NCBI GenBank assembly: GCA_002360535.1
Contig: DEQR01000071.1
Location: 32,609-72,911, forward strand
Origin: Thiobacillus sp. UBA3361
GTDB taxonomy: Bacteria; Pseudomonadota; Gammaproteobacteria; Burkholderiales; Thiobacillaceae
DNA length: 40,303 nucleotides
Reading direction: 5' to 3'
The notes under the pieces are model-generated. The model made no database searches, was not told the origin of the DNA, and saw nothing but the letters and a program-made list of their open reading frames with translations. Both the position numbers and the translations under genes were made by a program. Below, piece after piece: positions 1 to 12,423 of the stretch (position 1 is the first letter of the stretch; each line of letters begins with the position of its first letter).

Positions 1-192
1 CGAGGTCGTCGACGCGGGTGGCCAGGTGCTGCTGCAACGTGTGCTGCAGCCCGGTGAAAGTGTCGGGCTCGACGGCAGGCTGCCGTTCAGGCTGAAGATC
101 GGCAACGCCGTGGCGACGCAGCTGCAGTTCCGTGGACAGCCGGTGGATCTGGGTGCGAGCACGCGCGACAACGTCGCGCGGCTCGAGCTGAA

Positions 193-196
<4 letters not shown>
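1..196 (+). CDS. rodZ: RodZ C-terminal fragment (DUF4115 domain), partial
   Basis: Only the last 64 residues are in the window, read from base 2 and ending at TGA 194-196. They match the C-terminal periplasmic DUF4115 domain of RodZ, a bitopic cytoskeletal protein that links MreB to the cell-wall elongation machinery. The recognisable pieces are the EVVDAGGQVLL strand, a PGES turn, PFRLKIGNA, and QFRGQPVDLG just before the end. The stop overlaps the ispG start by three bases (ATGA), so the two genes are translationally coupled. A rodZ-ispG-hisS order is common in beta- and gammaproteobacteria. The N-terminal helix-turn-helix and membrane segment lie outside the window. Confidence 0.85.
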
Positions 197-1458
<1,262 letters not shown>

Positions 1459-1468
1459 GAGCCCGCTG

Positions 1469-2782
<1,314 letters not shown>

Positions 2783-2831
2783 ACCGCCGGCCAGCTGACC
2801 GCTTCCGCTCTTTGCTTACTAGGAGTCAAGC

Positions 2832-3461
2832 ATGGCATTGGATCTGGAAGAACAGGAACAGCTCGACGAGCTGAAGGCCTGGTGGAAACAGAACGGCAAA
2901 TGGATCATCGCCGGGGTGGTGGCATTTCTGCTCGCCACCGCGGGCTGGCGGGTGTGGCAGTCCTGGACCGTCAAGCAGGGCGCCGAGGCCTCGGCCCTGT
3001 TCGAGAAGGCCATGCAGGCGGCGGCCATGAACGACGGCAAGGCACTCAAGGACGCCACCGCCCAGCTCATGGAAAACTACCCGCGCAGCGGCTATGCCGC
3101 TCCCGCCGCCTGGCTGGCCGGCCGCGTCAACCACCAGATGGGCGACGGCAAGAGCGCCCGCGCCCAATACGAATTTGCCCTGGAGCACGCAAAGGACGAA
3201 GGCGTGAAGCAACTCGCCCGCCTGCGGCTGGCCGCTATCCTCATGGACGCCAAGGATTTCGGCGGCGCCATGGCCCAGCTGAACCAGGAGCCGGCGCCGG
3301 CCTTCGCCGGACTGCATGCGGATCTGAAGGGCGATGTCCTGCAGGCCCAGGGCAAGACGGCGGAGGCGCGGGAAGCCTACAAGCAGGCCATCGAAAAGCT
3401 CGGTGACAAGAGCGCACTCAAGCCCCTCGTCGAAATCAAGCTGGACGGTCTGGGGGGATGA
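2832..3461 (+). CDS. yfgM: YfgM-family membrane-anchored TPR protein
   Basis: A 209-residue inner-membrane protein with a short cytosolic N-terminus (acidic LEEQEQLDELKAWW), one transmembrane segment at about residues 24-42, and a periplasmic helical-repeat (TPR_21) domain ending in helices of the type KTAEAREAYKQAI. In Escherichia coli YfgM associates with the Sec translocon and PpiD and works with periplasmic chaperones; the same ancillary role is inferred here. The ATG at 2832 is preceded by AGGAG at 2821-2825. The stop overlaps the bamB start (ATGA at 3458-3461), so the two are probably co-translated, which fits a shared role in envelope protein biogenesis. Confidence 0.93.
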   Translation: MALDLEEQEQLDELKAWWKQNGKWIIAGVVAFLLATAGWRVWQSWTVKQGAEASALFEKAMQAAAMNDGKALKDATAQLMENYPRSGYAAPAAWLAGRVNHQMGDGKSARAQYEFALEHAKDEGVKQLARLRLAAILMDAKDFGGAMAQLNQEPAPAFAGLHADLKGDVLQAQGKTAEAREAYKQAIEKLGDKSALKPLVEIKLDGLGG

Positions 3462-4648
3462 GCCATATGCGCCGGATTCCCTCTTCATCCCTGCTCCCGG
3501 TCGCGCTTCTGCTCCTCGGCCTGCCTGGATGCAGCACCATCAGCGGCTGGTTCGGATCCAGCGCTCCCAAGGTCAAGCCCGCGGAGTTGGTGGAGATCAA
3601 GCCGACGGCGACTCTGACCCGCATCTGGGATGCCGGCGTCGGCAGCGGTGGCCCATATCCGTTCACGCCGGGCAGCGACGGCCAGGCCGTCTATGCCGCC
3701 GGCAAGGATGGCCGGCTGGTCAAGCTTGACCTGGCCAGCGGCCGGGAACTGTGGCGCGTGGAAACCGGCAAGCCCCTGTCCGCCGGGGTGGGTGTCGGTG
3801 CCGATCTGGTCCTGGTGGGCACGCCCAAGGGCGAGCTGCTGGCCTACCGTGTCGGCGACGGCCAGGCCGCCTGGAGTGCCCAGTTGTCGGGCGAGATCAT
3901 GGTGCCGCCGGTGGCCGGCGCCGGCGTGGTGGCAGCCCGCGGCAGCGACGGCAAGGTCTGGCTGCTCAACGCCAGCGACGGCAAGCAGCGGTGGGTCTAT
4001 AGCCGCAGCCTGCCCAGCCTCACCCTGCGCGAGCCGGGATATCTGATGATGACCGACCGGGTGGTGTTCGCCGGCCACGCCGGCGGCCGTCTGACCGCCC
4101 TGTCCCTGGCCAACGGCGCCCCCCTGTGGGAGGCCAACGTTGCCCTGCCGCGCGGCGCCACGGAACTGGAACGCATCGCCGACGTGTCCGGCACCCTGGC
4201 CCTGGATGACCAGATGATCTGTGCCGCCGCCTATCAGGGCCGGGTGGCCTGTTTCGACCGCGTGTCCGGCACCCAAGGCTGGTCGCGGGACTTTTCCGCT
4301 CTGCGCGGGGTGGACATGGACAGCCGCCATGTTTATGCCGTGGACGAAGCCGCCACCGTCCAGGCCTTCGAACGGCGCCGCGGCGTCAGCCCCTGGAAGC
4401 AGGACAAGCTGCGCGACCGGCGCCTGTCCTCGCCCCTGGCCCAGGGGCTCTATGTGGCGGTGGGCGACTATCAGGGCTATGTGCACCTGCTGGACCCGGA
4501 AACCGGCGCCTTTGCCGCCCGCGTCGCCACCGACGGCAGCGCTATCCATGCCCCCATGTTGCCGCTCAACAAAGGCCTGATCGTACAGACGGCCAATGGC
4601 GGGGTGTACGCCTTCAGAATGCAGGGATCGGGAATCAGGGATCAGTAG
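3458..4648 (+). CDS. bamB: outer membrane protein assembly factor BamB
   Basis: Lipoprotein subunit of the BAM complex, which folds beta-barrel proteins into the outer membrane. The 396-residue product has a signal peptide ending in lipobox LPGC, so Cys25 is the likely lipidated residue, or Cys22 if translation starts at the internal ATG at 3467. The rest is an eight-bladed PQQ-type beta-propeller, seen as repeated GxLxALxxxxGxxLW motifs such as DLASGRELWRVETGKP and ALSLANGAPLWE. The conserved family ends at about GGVYAFR. The extra tail QGSGIRDQ is encoded by a heptanucleotide repeat element that runs over the stop codon (see the repeat at 4623). It overlaps yfgM by four bases. Confidence 0.95.
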   Translation: MSHMRRIPSSSLLPVALLLLGLPGCSTISGWFGSSAPKVKPAELVEIKPTATLTRIWDAGVGSGGPYPFTPGSDGQAVYAAGKDGRLVKLDLASGRELWRVETGKPLSAGVGVGADLVLVGTPKGELLAYRVGDGQAAWSAQLSGEIMVPPVAGAGVVAARGSDGKVWLLNASDGKQRWVYSRSLPSLTLREPGYLMMTDRVVFAGHAGGRLTALSLANGAPLWEANVALPRGATELERIADVSGTLALDDQMICAAAYQGRVACFDRVSGTQGWSRDFSALRGVDMDSRHVYAVDEAATVQAFERRRGVSPWKQDKLRDRRLSSPLAQGLYVAVGDYQGYVHLLDPETGAFAARVATDGSAIHAPMLPLNKGLIVQTANGGVYAFRMQGSGIRDQ

Positions 4649-4691
4649 GCCGCCTTCTGATCCCTGATACCTGTCCTCTGATCCCTGACAC
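4623..4691 (+). repeat. heptanucleotide repeat element with inverted arms, bamB/der junction
   Basis: Three forward heptamers (AGGGATC, GGGAATC, AGGGATC) run from 4623 to 4643 over the bamB 3' end. After the stop codon, four heptamers in the opposite sense (GATCCCT, GATACCT, GTCCTCT, GATCCCT) run from 4659 to 4686, five bases short of the der ATG. ATCAGGGATCAG at 4634-4645 and CTGATCCCTGAT at 4657-4668 form a perfect 12-bp stem around an 11-base loop containing the bamB stop. There is no T-tract, so this is not a standard intrinsic terminator. The same plan recurs at 37074-37205 with different heptamers. Confidence 0.8.
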
Positions 4692-6086
<1,395 letters not shown>

Positions 6087-6212
6087 GCCGGCCGCGGTCC
6101 GGCTGAGGCCGAATTAACCCTGCCTATGTGTCGATAAAAAGCCCCGCTTTGCCCAATGCCTGTGGGGCGTGCTGCAATGCCTCGCGTTGATCACTCGCCA
6201 CAAGAACCTCCC

Positions 6213-7376
6213 ATGCAATCCGGTCCCCGCCAGATCGTCACTTCCTTTCGGCCCATCCCCCTCGATGTGCCGGAGGGCATGAAGCCCAACGAGTTCTTCA
6301 ACAGCACCGAGAACCTGAACGACCTGGTGCACAACAACGGCCTGTTGCAGAACCCGGAAGGCCTGCTGCTGTACCGCAAGGCCCTGGGCCACAGCAACGT
6401 GTTCGACACGTCCATCATCTACAACACCTCCCAGCGCATTCTCGATCCCCTGGGCCGGCCTGTGCGCCGCACCCAGGTGCCGGAACAGGCCAAGCATGTC
6501 TGGAACCGGATGAACCAGATCATCATCGACTCCATGCTGGAGGAATTTCCCGATCCGGGCCGGTACCTGGTGCTGGCCGGAGAGGCCAGCCTGGACGCCA
6601 CCTGGCCCCTCACTTCGCCGGGGGTTCCCAGCATCCGCATGCTCCACAACCACTTCATCGTCTTCGACAAGGACGAACTGCGCGATGCCCCGTTCGCCGA
6701 TACCAACAACCCCAACCTCACCGACGGCGGCCAGCATTCCCTTTTCCAGGCCTACATGCGCGACGTCTATCGGGCCTTCTTCGACGAGCTGGATCTGGAA
6801 ATCCTGCGCCCCTGCGACGCCGGCGCCTGCAAGATCGCCCTGACCGGCTATCCTCAAGGGCTGCCCAGCTGGGGGGTGGGCGGCGGTGCCGCGGCGCTGC
6901 GGGACATCCGCTTCTGGAAGGAGTACGACACCCTCCTCAAGGGCTTCCTGGATTTCTACCGGACCTTCTTCGGCCAGGTCTCGACGCGCAACTCACCCAT
7001 GCCGCGCGACGTCTATTTCCCCGATCTGGTGGAAAACAAGCTGTTGTTCAACAATGATTTTTTGAAGACCGCCAAGATGGTGCGCGACCGCTGCATCAAG
7101 GACGCCAAGTACGCCAACTCGATCCGCTGGCAGCCGGCCTTCAAGCAGCTCATCTACCGCAACGACGCCGGCCAGCTCATCGTCACCATCAGCCAGAACT
7201 CCATCGGCAATGCCATCACCGAACTGCTCGGCGTCGTGGTCAACCGCACCCCGGACGCCGACGCCTACGGCCGGGCCGAGCCGGCCCTGATCGCCAGATT
7301 GCTGGAGGTGCGCCGCCGGCTGATGGAGGCCGATCTGGGAGAAGGGATCGCCACGCCCCATTGGCCGGCAGGGTGA
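6213..7376 (+). CDS. unrecognised 387-residue soluble protein
   Basis: I do not recognise this family. The protein is soluble, with no signal peptide and no membrane segment, and rich in aromatic residues. Noticeable blocks are NEFFNSTENLNDLVHNNGLLQNPE near the N-terminus (given here in part only as a composition cue), an SIRMLHNHFIVFDKDEL stretch with a His-x-His pair around residue 150, PSWGVGGGAAALRDIRFW, and a C-terminal VTISQNSIGNAITELLGVVVN segment. ATG 6213 was chosen because the extension from ATG 6156 (MPVGRAAMPRVDHSPQEPP) looks like non-coding sequence; neither start has a good ribosome binding site. It lies alone between der and the hfq promoter, with 125 and 135 bases on either side. 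HNH nuclease or HIT/GalT-like chemistry is conceivable from the HNH/HxH pattern, but no full motif supports either. Confidence 0.75.
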   Translation: MQSGPRQIVTSFRPIPLDVPEGMKPNEFFNSTENLNDLVHNNGLLQNPEGLLLYRKALGHSNVFDTSIIYNTSQRILDPLGRPVRRTQVPEQAKHVWNRMNQIIIDSMLEEFPDPGRYLVLAGEASLDATWPLTSPGVPSIRMLHNHFIVFDKDELRDAPFADTNNPNLTDGGQHSLFQAYMRDVYRAFFDELDLEILRPCDAGACKIALTGYPQGLPSWGVGGGAAALRDIRFWKEYDTLLKGFLDFYRTFFGQVSTRNSPMPRDVYFPDLVENKLLFNNDFLKTAKMVRDRCIKDAKYANSIRWQPAFKQLIYRNDAGQLIVTISQNSIGNAITELLGVVVNRTPDADAYGRAEPALIARLLEVRRRLMEADLGEGIATPHWPAG

Positions 7377-7446
7377 ACTTTTGTTGGAAACCGGTGACAT
7401 AGGGAGCGGGCCGGTCTCAAAATGTCCACAGGCGCCGCCGGGTTCA

Positions 7447-7474
7447 GTGACAAAGCGGTGGCATGGATTACAAT
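7447..7474 (+). promoter_or_regulatory. putative sigma-70 promoter of hfq
   Basis: GTGACA (-35, 7447-7452) and TACAAT (-10, 7469-7474) are separated by 16 bases, and the predicted start is about 30 bases before the hfq ATG at 7512. A purine-rich AAAAGGAAAAA ribosome binding region lies just upstream of the ATG. Inferred by consensus match only. Confidence 0.5.
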
Positions 7475-7511
7475 GACCGTTGAATACGATTGATACAAAA
7501 GGAAAAACACC

Positions 7512-7751
7512 ATGAGCAAAGGGCAGCAGTTACAAGACCCCTTCCTGAACGCCCTCCGCCAGGAGCAGGTTCAGGTTTCTGTCTATCTAGTCAATGGCAT
7601 CAAGTTGCAGGGCTACATCGACAGTTTTGACCAATACGTCGTTCTGCTGAAGAACGCGGTCACCCAGATGGTTTACAAGCACGCCATTTCCACCGTGGTC
7701 CCGGCCCGTCCGGTGGTTTACCGCCAGGAAGACGCCCCCCCGTCCGAGTAG
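7512..7751 (+). CDS. hfq: RNA chaperone Hfq
   Basis: Sm-like hexameric RNA chaperone that matches small regulatory RNAs with their mRNA targets. The 79-residue protein has the full conserved core: the Sm1 motif LRQEQVQVSVYLVNGIKLQG, the proximal-face signature FDQYVVLLKN, and the Sm2 YKHAISTVVP. It has only a short C-terminal tail (RPVVYRQEDAPPSE), as is normal in betaproteobacteria and shorter than in E. coli. It starts the hfq-hflX-hflK-hflC-yjeT-hisZ-purA run, with its own probable promoter and AAGGA ribosome binding site. Confidence 0.98.
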   Translation: MSKGQQLQDPFLNALRQEQVQVSVYLVNGIKLQGYIDSFDQYVVLLKNAVTQMVYKHAISTVVPARPVVYRQEDAPPSE

Positions 7752-7777
7752 AGTGTGATCAGTACGCGCACGCCCTG

Positions 7778-8920
7778 ATGTTCGAACGGCCCGACCGGGG
7801 TCTGTCGGTTGTCCTCGTCAGCATCAACTTCGGTGATCCCGATTACGCCGAAAGCCTGGCCGAGCTGAAGCTGCTCGCCGACACCGCCGGCCTTAAGGTC
7901 GTGGATGTCGTCGAAGGCAAGCGCGACCGGCCCGACGCCGCCCACTTCGCGGGCACCGGCAAGGTGGAAGAGATCGGCGAGGCGGTTCGCGCCCACGGCG
8001 CGGACCTGGTCATCTTCAACCACGAGCTATCGCCGGTCCAGGAGCGCAACCTGGAGAGGCGCCTGCAATGCCGGGTGCTGGACCGCACCGCCCTGATCCT
8101 GGACATCTTCGCCCTGCGCGCGCGCAGTGGCGCCGGCCAGTTGCAGGTGGAACTGGCCCAACTGCGCCACTATGCCACGCGCCTGGTGCGCGGCTGGACC
8201 CACCTGGAACGCCAGAAGGGCGGTATAGGCATGCGTGGCGGCCCGGGCGAGACGCAGTTGGAGATTGACCGGCGGCTGATCGCCAACAAGATCAAGACCA
8301 TCGAGGCCAAGCTGGATAAGCTGGAGAGAAGCCGTGCCATCCAGCGCCGGGCGCGCAAGCGCGGCGGGGTGCTGTCGGTGTCCCTGGTGGGCTACACCAA
8401 CGCCGGCAAGTCAACGCTGTTCAATGCCCTGACCCATGCCGGCGTGTATGCGGCCGACCAGTTGTTCGCCACCCTGGACACCACCTCGCGCAAGCTCTGG
8501 CTGCCGGATACCGGACAGGTGATCCTGTCTGACACGGTGGGTTTCATCACCCACCTGCCCCATGCGCTGGTGGCCGCCTTCCATGCCACGCTGGAGGAGG
8601 CGGTGCAGGCCGACCTCCTGCTGCATGTGGTGGACTCGGCCAGTCCCAACCGTGAGCGGCAGGTGCTGGAGGTGAACAAGGTGCTGGCGGAGATCGGCGC
8701 GGAACACCTCCCCCAAATCCTGGTCTGGAACAAGGTGGATTTGACCGGCGTGACCCCCGCGGTGCTCAGGGGCGAGTGTGGTAACATCGCCCGCGTTTCT
8801 CTGAGCGCCAAGACCGGCGCGGGGATCGAGTTGCTGCGCCAGTCCCTGGTGGAGTTTGTCGATACCCGCCGCAAACAGAGCGCGGCACTAGCGGAAAGCG
8901 AACAACATGGCATGGAATGA
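7778..8920 (+). CDS. hflX: ribosome-splitting GTPase HflX
   Basis: HflX binds the 50S subunit and splits stalled or stressed ribosomes. The 380-residue protein has the HflX N-terminal nucleotide-binding domain (HFAGTGKVEEI, NHELSPVQERNLE), the glycine-rich linker GGIGMRGGPGETQLE, a long helical hairpin, and the G domain with G1 GYTNAGKST at 205-213, G3 DTVGFI and G4 NKVD. It follows hfq by 26 bases and overlaps hflK by 14 bases. The Shine-Dalgarno before ATG 7778 is weak, so translation may depend on hfq. Confidence 0.97.
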   Translation: MFERPDRGLSVVLVSINFGDPDYAESLAELKLLADTAGLKVVDVVEGKRDRPDAAHFAGTGKVEEIGEAVRAHGADLVIFNHELSPVQERNLERRLQCRVLDRTALILDIFALRARSGAGQLQVELAQLRHYATRLVRGWTHLERQKGGIGMRGGPGETQLEIDRRLIANKIKTIEAKLDKLERSRAIQRRARKRGGVLSVSLVGYTNAGKSTLFNALTHAGVYAADQLFATLDTTSRKLWLPDTGQVILSDTVGFITHLPHALVAAFHATLEEAVQADLLLHVVDSASPNRERQVLEVNKVLAEIGAEHLPQILVWNKVDLTGVTPAVLRGECGNIARVSLSAKTGAGIELLRQSLVEFVDTRRKQSAALAESEQHGME

Positions 8921-10127
8921 CCCCCAGTGGGGGAACAACCGGGGCGGCGACAACGGCCCCCCCGACTTGGACGAACTCTGGAAGAAATTCAATCAGCGGC
9001 TGAACAATCTGTTCGGCGGTCGCGGCGGCGGTAGCAGCGGTGGCAGCGGCCCGGAAGGGGGCAGCCCGTTCCGCGGCGGCGGGCGCGGTTTCCGGCTGCC
9101 CGGTGGGGCCGGCCTGCTGATCGGACTGATCTTCATCGTCTGGATTGCCAGCGGCTTCTATATCGTCGATGCGGGCGAGCGTGGCGTGGTGCTGCGCTTC
9201 GGCAAGTTCGCGGAGACCACCACGCCCGGCCCGCGCTGGCATATCCCGTTCCCGGTGGAGAGCGTGGAAATCGTCAACATCGAGCAGGTGCGCGAGGTGC
9301 AGGTGGGCTTCCGCAACAACGTCAAGTCCAAGGTCCTGTCCGAATCGCTGATGTTGACCGACGACGAGAACATCATCGACCTGCAGTTCTCCCTGCAATA
9401 CGTGCTCAAGGATCCCGAGGACTACCTGTTCAACAACCGCGATCCGGACCCTGCCGTGCAACAGGCGGCCGAGACAGCCATGCGCGAGATCGTCGGCAAG
9501 AGCAAGATGGACTTCGTGCTCTACGAAGGCCGCGCCGAGATTGCCGACCGGGCCACCAAGCTGATGCAGGACATCCTTGACCGCTACAAGACCGGCATCC
9601 GCATCAGCAAGGTGAACCTGCAGAACGCCCAGCCGCCGGAGCAGGTGCAGGCCGCCTTCGACGACGCCGTGAAGGCCGGTCAGGACCGGGAACGCCTGAA
9701 GAACGAAGGCCAGGCCTACGCCAACGACGTGATCCCGAAGGCGCGCGGTGTGGCCGCCCGTCTGCTGGAAGAGGCAGCCGGCTACAAACAGCGGGTCATC
9801 GCCCAATCCGAGGGCGAGGCCTCCCGCTTCAAGCAGGTCCTGGTGGAATACAGCAAGGCGCCCCAGGTGACCCGTGAACGCCTTTATCAGGACACCATGC
9901 AACAAGTGCTCTCCAACACCACCAAGCTGATGGTGGATGCCAAGGGTGGCGGCAATCTGCTTTACCTGCCCCTGGACAAGCTGATGCAGGCCGCCGGTGC
10001 CCAGGCCGCCCAGCAGCAGGAAACCCTGACTGACCAGCATTCCGGTTCGGCCGCGGCCCAGGCGGACCCCGGCATGAGCCGCTCGCGGGATAGTTTCCGT
10101 AGCCGTGAACGGGAGGCTCGGCCATGA
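8907..10127 (+). CDS. hflK: FtsH modulator subunit HflK
   Basis: SPFH-domain inner-membrane protein that, with HflC, forms a large periplasmic cage around the protease FtsH and restrains its activity. It has 406 residues: a Gly/Asn-rich cytosolic N-terminus (MAWNDPQWGNNRGGDNGPPD), a membrane segment at about 70-90, the SPFH domain starting at VDAGERGVVLRFGKF, and a coiled-coil region ending in an Arg-rich tail. It starts inside hflX and its stop overlaps hflC (ATGA at 10124-10127), giving tight coupling of the three genes. Confidence 0.97.
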   Translation: MAWNDPQWGNNRGGDNGPPDLDELWKKFNQRLNNLFGGRGGGSSGGSGPEGGSPFRGGGRGFRLPGGAGLLIGLIFIVWIASGFYIVDAGERGVVLRFGKFAETTTPGPRWHIPFPVESVEIVNIEQVREVQVGFRNNVKSKVLSESLMLTDDENIIDLQFSLQYVLKDPEDYLFNNRDPDPAVQQAAETAMREIVGKSKMDFVLYEGRAEIADRATKLMQDILDRYKTGIRISKVNLQNAQPPEQVQAAFDDAVKAGQDRERLKNEGQAYANDVIPKARGVAARLLEEAAGYKQRVIAQSEGEASRFKQVLVEYSKAPQVTRERLYQDTMQQVLSNTTKLMVDAKGGGNLLYLPLDKLMQAAGAQAAQQQETLTDQHSGSAAAQADPGMSRSRDSFRSREREARP

Positions 10128-10996
10128 AACATTTGGGAAATTACGCCATCGTCCTGGTCGGCGTGCTGATCGTGCTGGCCCTGTCCATGTACACCGTCGA
10201 TCAGCGTCAGGGCGCCCTGGTGTTCCAGCTGGGCGAGGTGGTGGCCATACGCAAGGAGCCGGGCCTGTACCTGAAGATCCCCTTCATCCAGAACGTGCGC
10301 TTCTTCGACCTGCGCATCGTGACCCTGGACACCGCCGAACCGGAGCGTTTCATCACTTCCGAGAAAAAGAACGTGCTGGTGGATTACTTCGTGAAATGGC
10401 GCGTGCTGGACGTGGAGAAGTATTACGTCAGCTTCAAGGGCGACGAGGCGCGGGCCGAGAACCGCCTGGCGCAGACCATCAACGACAGCATGCGTGCCGA
10501 GTTTGGCAAGCGCACCGTTCATGACGTGGTTTCCGGCCAGCGTGATCAGATCATGGATGTACTGCGCAAGAGCGCCGACGCCGATGCCAGCCGTTTCGGC
10601 GTGCGTGTGACCGATGTGCGCATCAAGCGCGTCGATTTGCCCACCGAGGTCAGCGAATCGGTCTATCGGCGGATGGAAGCGGAGCGCAAGCGGGTGGCCA
10701 ACGAACTGCGTTCCACCGGCTCCGCCGAAGCGGAAAAGATCCGCGCCGACGCCGACAAGCAGCGCGAGGTGATCATCGCCGAGGCCTATCGCGACGCGCA
10801 GCGCATCAAGGGCGAGGGCGACGCCAAGGCGTCCGCGATCTATGCCGAGGCCTTCGGCAAGAACCCGGAGTTCTATGCCTTCTACCGCAGCATGGAGGCT
10901 TACAAGCAGAGCTTCCGCAACAAGAGCGACGTCATGGTGCTGGAACCCTCCTCGGAATTCTTCCGCTACCTGAAGTCGCCCCGGGGCGGCAAGTAA
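10124..10996 (+). CDS. hflC: FtsH modulator subunit HflC
   Basis: Partner of HflK. The 290-residue protein begins with a membrane anchor (NYAIVLVGVLIVLALSMYTV) and continues directly into the SPFH domain (DQRQGALVFQLGEV). It includes the conserved ITSEKKNVLVDYFVKWRV and the helical ADADKQREVIIAEAYRDAQ segment, and ends near EFFRYLKSP, typical of HflC. It overlaps hflK by four bases. Confidence 0.97.
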   Translation: MKHLGNYAIVLVGVLIVLALSMYTVDQRQGALVFQLGEVVAIRKEPGLYLKIPFIQNVRFFDLRIVTLDTAEPERFITSEKKNVLVDYFVKWRVLDVEKYYVSFKGDEARAENRLAQTINDSMRAEFGKRTVHDVVSGQRDQIMDVLRKSADADASRFGVRVTDVRIKRVDLPTEVSESVYRRMEAERKRVANELRSTGSAEAEKIRADADKQREVIIAEAYRDAQRIKGEGDAKASAIYAEAFGKNPEFYAFYRSMEAYKQSFRNKSDVMVLEPSSEFFRYLKSPRGGK

Positions 10997-11011
10997 TCGC
11001 CGGCTGGCATC

Positions 11012-11203
11012 TTGAACCTCGGCGAGATATTCATCCCGGCCCTCGCGCTGATGCTGGTCCTCGAAGGCATGCTCCCATTCCTTGCCCCCACCGCCTGGCG
11101 CGAGGCCTTCCAGCGCATGACCAGCATGCGCGACGGGCAAATCCGCTTCATGGGACTCATCTCCATGCTGGGCGGCCTCATTCTGCTGCTGTTGACGCGA
11201 TGA
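11012..11203 (+). CDS. yjeT: DUF2065 (YjeT-like) small membrane protein
   Basis: A 63-residue protein with two predicted membrane helices (ALALMLVLEGMLPFL and FMGLISMLGGLILLLL) and the central WREAFQRM, the DUF2065 pattern. It is routinely found between hflC and purA or hisZ in proteobacteria; its function is not established. The only workable start is TTG at 11012, 15 bases after the hflC stop. Its stop overlaps the hisZ start (ATGA at 11200-11203). Confidence 0.88.
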   Translation: MNLGEIFIPALALMLVLEGMLPFLAPTAWREAFQRMTSMRDGQIRFMGLISMLGGLILLLLTR

Positions 11204-12354
11204 AACCCCGCTGGCTGCTCCCCGAGCACGTGGAAGACATCCTGCCGCCCTATGCGTGGCAAGCCGAAACCCTGCGCCGTCAACTGTTGGACCTGTACGA
11301 CCGGCAAGGCTACGATCTGGTCAGCCCGCCGCTGATCGAATACCTGGAATCACTGCTCAGCGGCGCCGCCCACGACCTGGACCTAAAGACCTTCAAGGTG
11401 GTCGATGGCCTGTCCGGCCGCATGCTGGGCATACGCGCCGACATGACCCCCCAGGCGGCGCGCATCGACGCCCACCTGCTCAACCGCCAGGGCCCGGCGC
11501 GCCTGTGCTATGCCGGGCCGGTGCTGCACACCCGCCCGGCGGGCCTGTTGTCGTCCCGGGTGCCCTACCAACTGGGCGCCGAGCTGTTCGGCCATGCCGG
11601 CATCGAGGCGGACATGGAGATACTGGACCTGCTCATGGCCTCCCTGGCCCTGGCCGGCCTGCCGGCCACGCGCATCAGCCTGGGGCATGTGGGTCTGTTC
11701 CGTGCCCTGGTGGATGGGGCCGGGATGGACGGCGGCCTGGCGCATGAACTGTTCCAGGCCCTGCGTGGCAAGGACGTGCCCACCTTGCAGTCCCTGACTG
11801 TCTCCCTCGCCGCCCCTTGGCGCGAGGCCTTCCTGCGCCTGCCCGAGCTGTATGGCGGCGCTGCGGTGCTGCGGGATGCCAGGCTCGCCTTGCCCGAGCT
11901 GCCGGGCGTCGTCGCCGCCCTCGATGATCTTGAAAGATTGACGGGCAGAGGCAATGGCACTGAACTGGCCGTCGATCTGGCCGACCTGCGCGGCTATGGC
12001 TATCACAACGGCGTGGTATTCGCCGCTTACGCCGGCGGCCAGGCCCGCGCCGTGGCGGCGGGCGGGCGCTACGACGGGGCCGGCGCCATCTTCGGCCGCA
12101 GCCGCCCGGCCACCGGCTTCAGTCTGGACCTGCGCGCCATCCTGGACAGCATGGCCGCGCCCGCGCCGCGCAACGGCATCCTGGCCCCGGCCGACACGGA
12201 TGCCGCCCTCGCGGCCCGCATCGCCGAACTGCGCGCCGGCGGCGAGCGGGTAGTGGTGGAACTGCCCGGCCAGTCGGCCCATCGTCAGGAGAGCGGCTGC
12301 GACCGGCTGCTGGCCAGGCAGGGCGGCGGCTGGGTGATTACAGCGATTTCATGA
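11200..12354 (+). CDS. hisZ: ATP phosphoribosyltransferase regulatory subunit HisZ
   Basis: HisZ is a catalytically dead histidyl-tRNA-synthetase paralogue that pairs with short-form HisG to give active, histidine-sensitive ATP phosphoribosyltransferase, the first step of histidine synthesis. The 384-residue protein keeps the class II fold (GRMLGIRADMTPQAARID, FGHAGIEADMEILDL, GGRYDGAGAIFGRSRPATGFSLDL) but lacks the HisS anticodon-binding domain. Its presence implies a short HisG elsewhere in the genome. Location before purA is typical of betaproteobacteria. Confidence 0.96.
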   Translation: MKPRWLLPEHVEDILPPYAWQAETLRRQLLDLYDRQGYDLVSPPLIEYLESLLSGAAHDLDLKTFKVVDGLSGRMLGIRADMTPQAARIDAHLLNRQGPARLCYAGPVLHTRPAGLLSSRVPYQLGAELFGHAGIEADMEILDLLMASLALAGLPATRISLGHVGLFRALVDGAGMDGGLAHELFQALRGKDVPTLQSLTVSLAAPWREAFLRLPELYGGAAVLRDARLALPELPGVVAALDDLERLTGRGNGTELAVDLADLRGYGYHNGVVFAAYAGGQARAVAAGGRYDGAGAIFGRSRPATGFSLDLRAILDSMAAPAPRNGILAPADTDAALAARIAELRAGGERVVVELPGQSAHRQESGCDRLLARQGGGWVITAIS

Positions 12355-12423
12355 GGCCGGGGTCGCCATCGACCTGGCCAGGTAATGCCGGCGCTTCGGC
12401 CGGTGCATCAAGGGGAATTCAGC

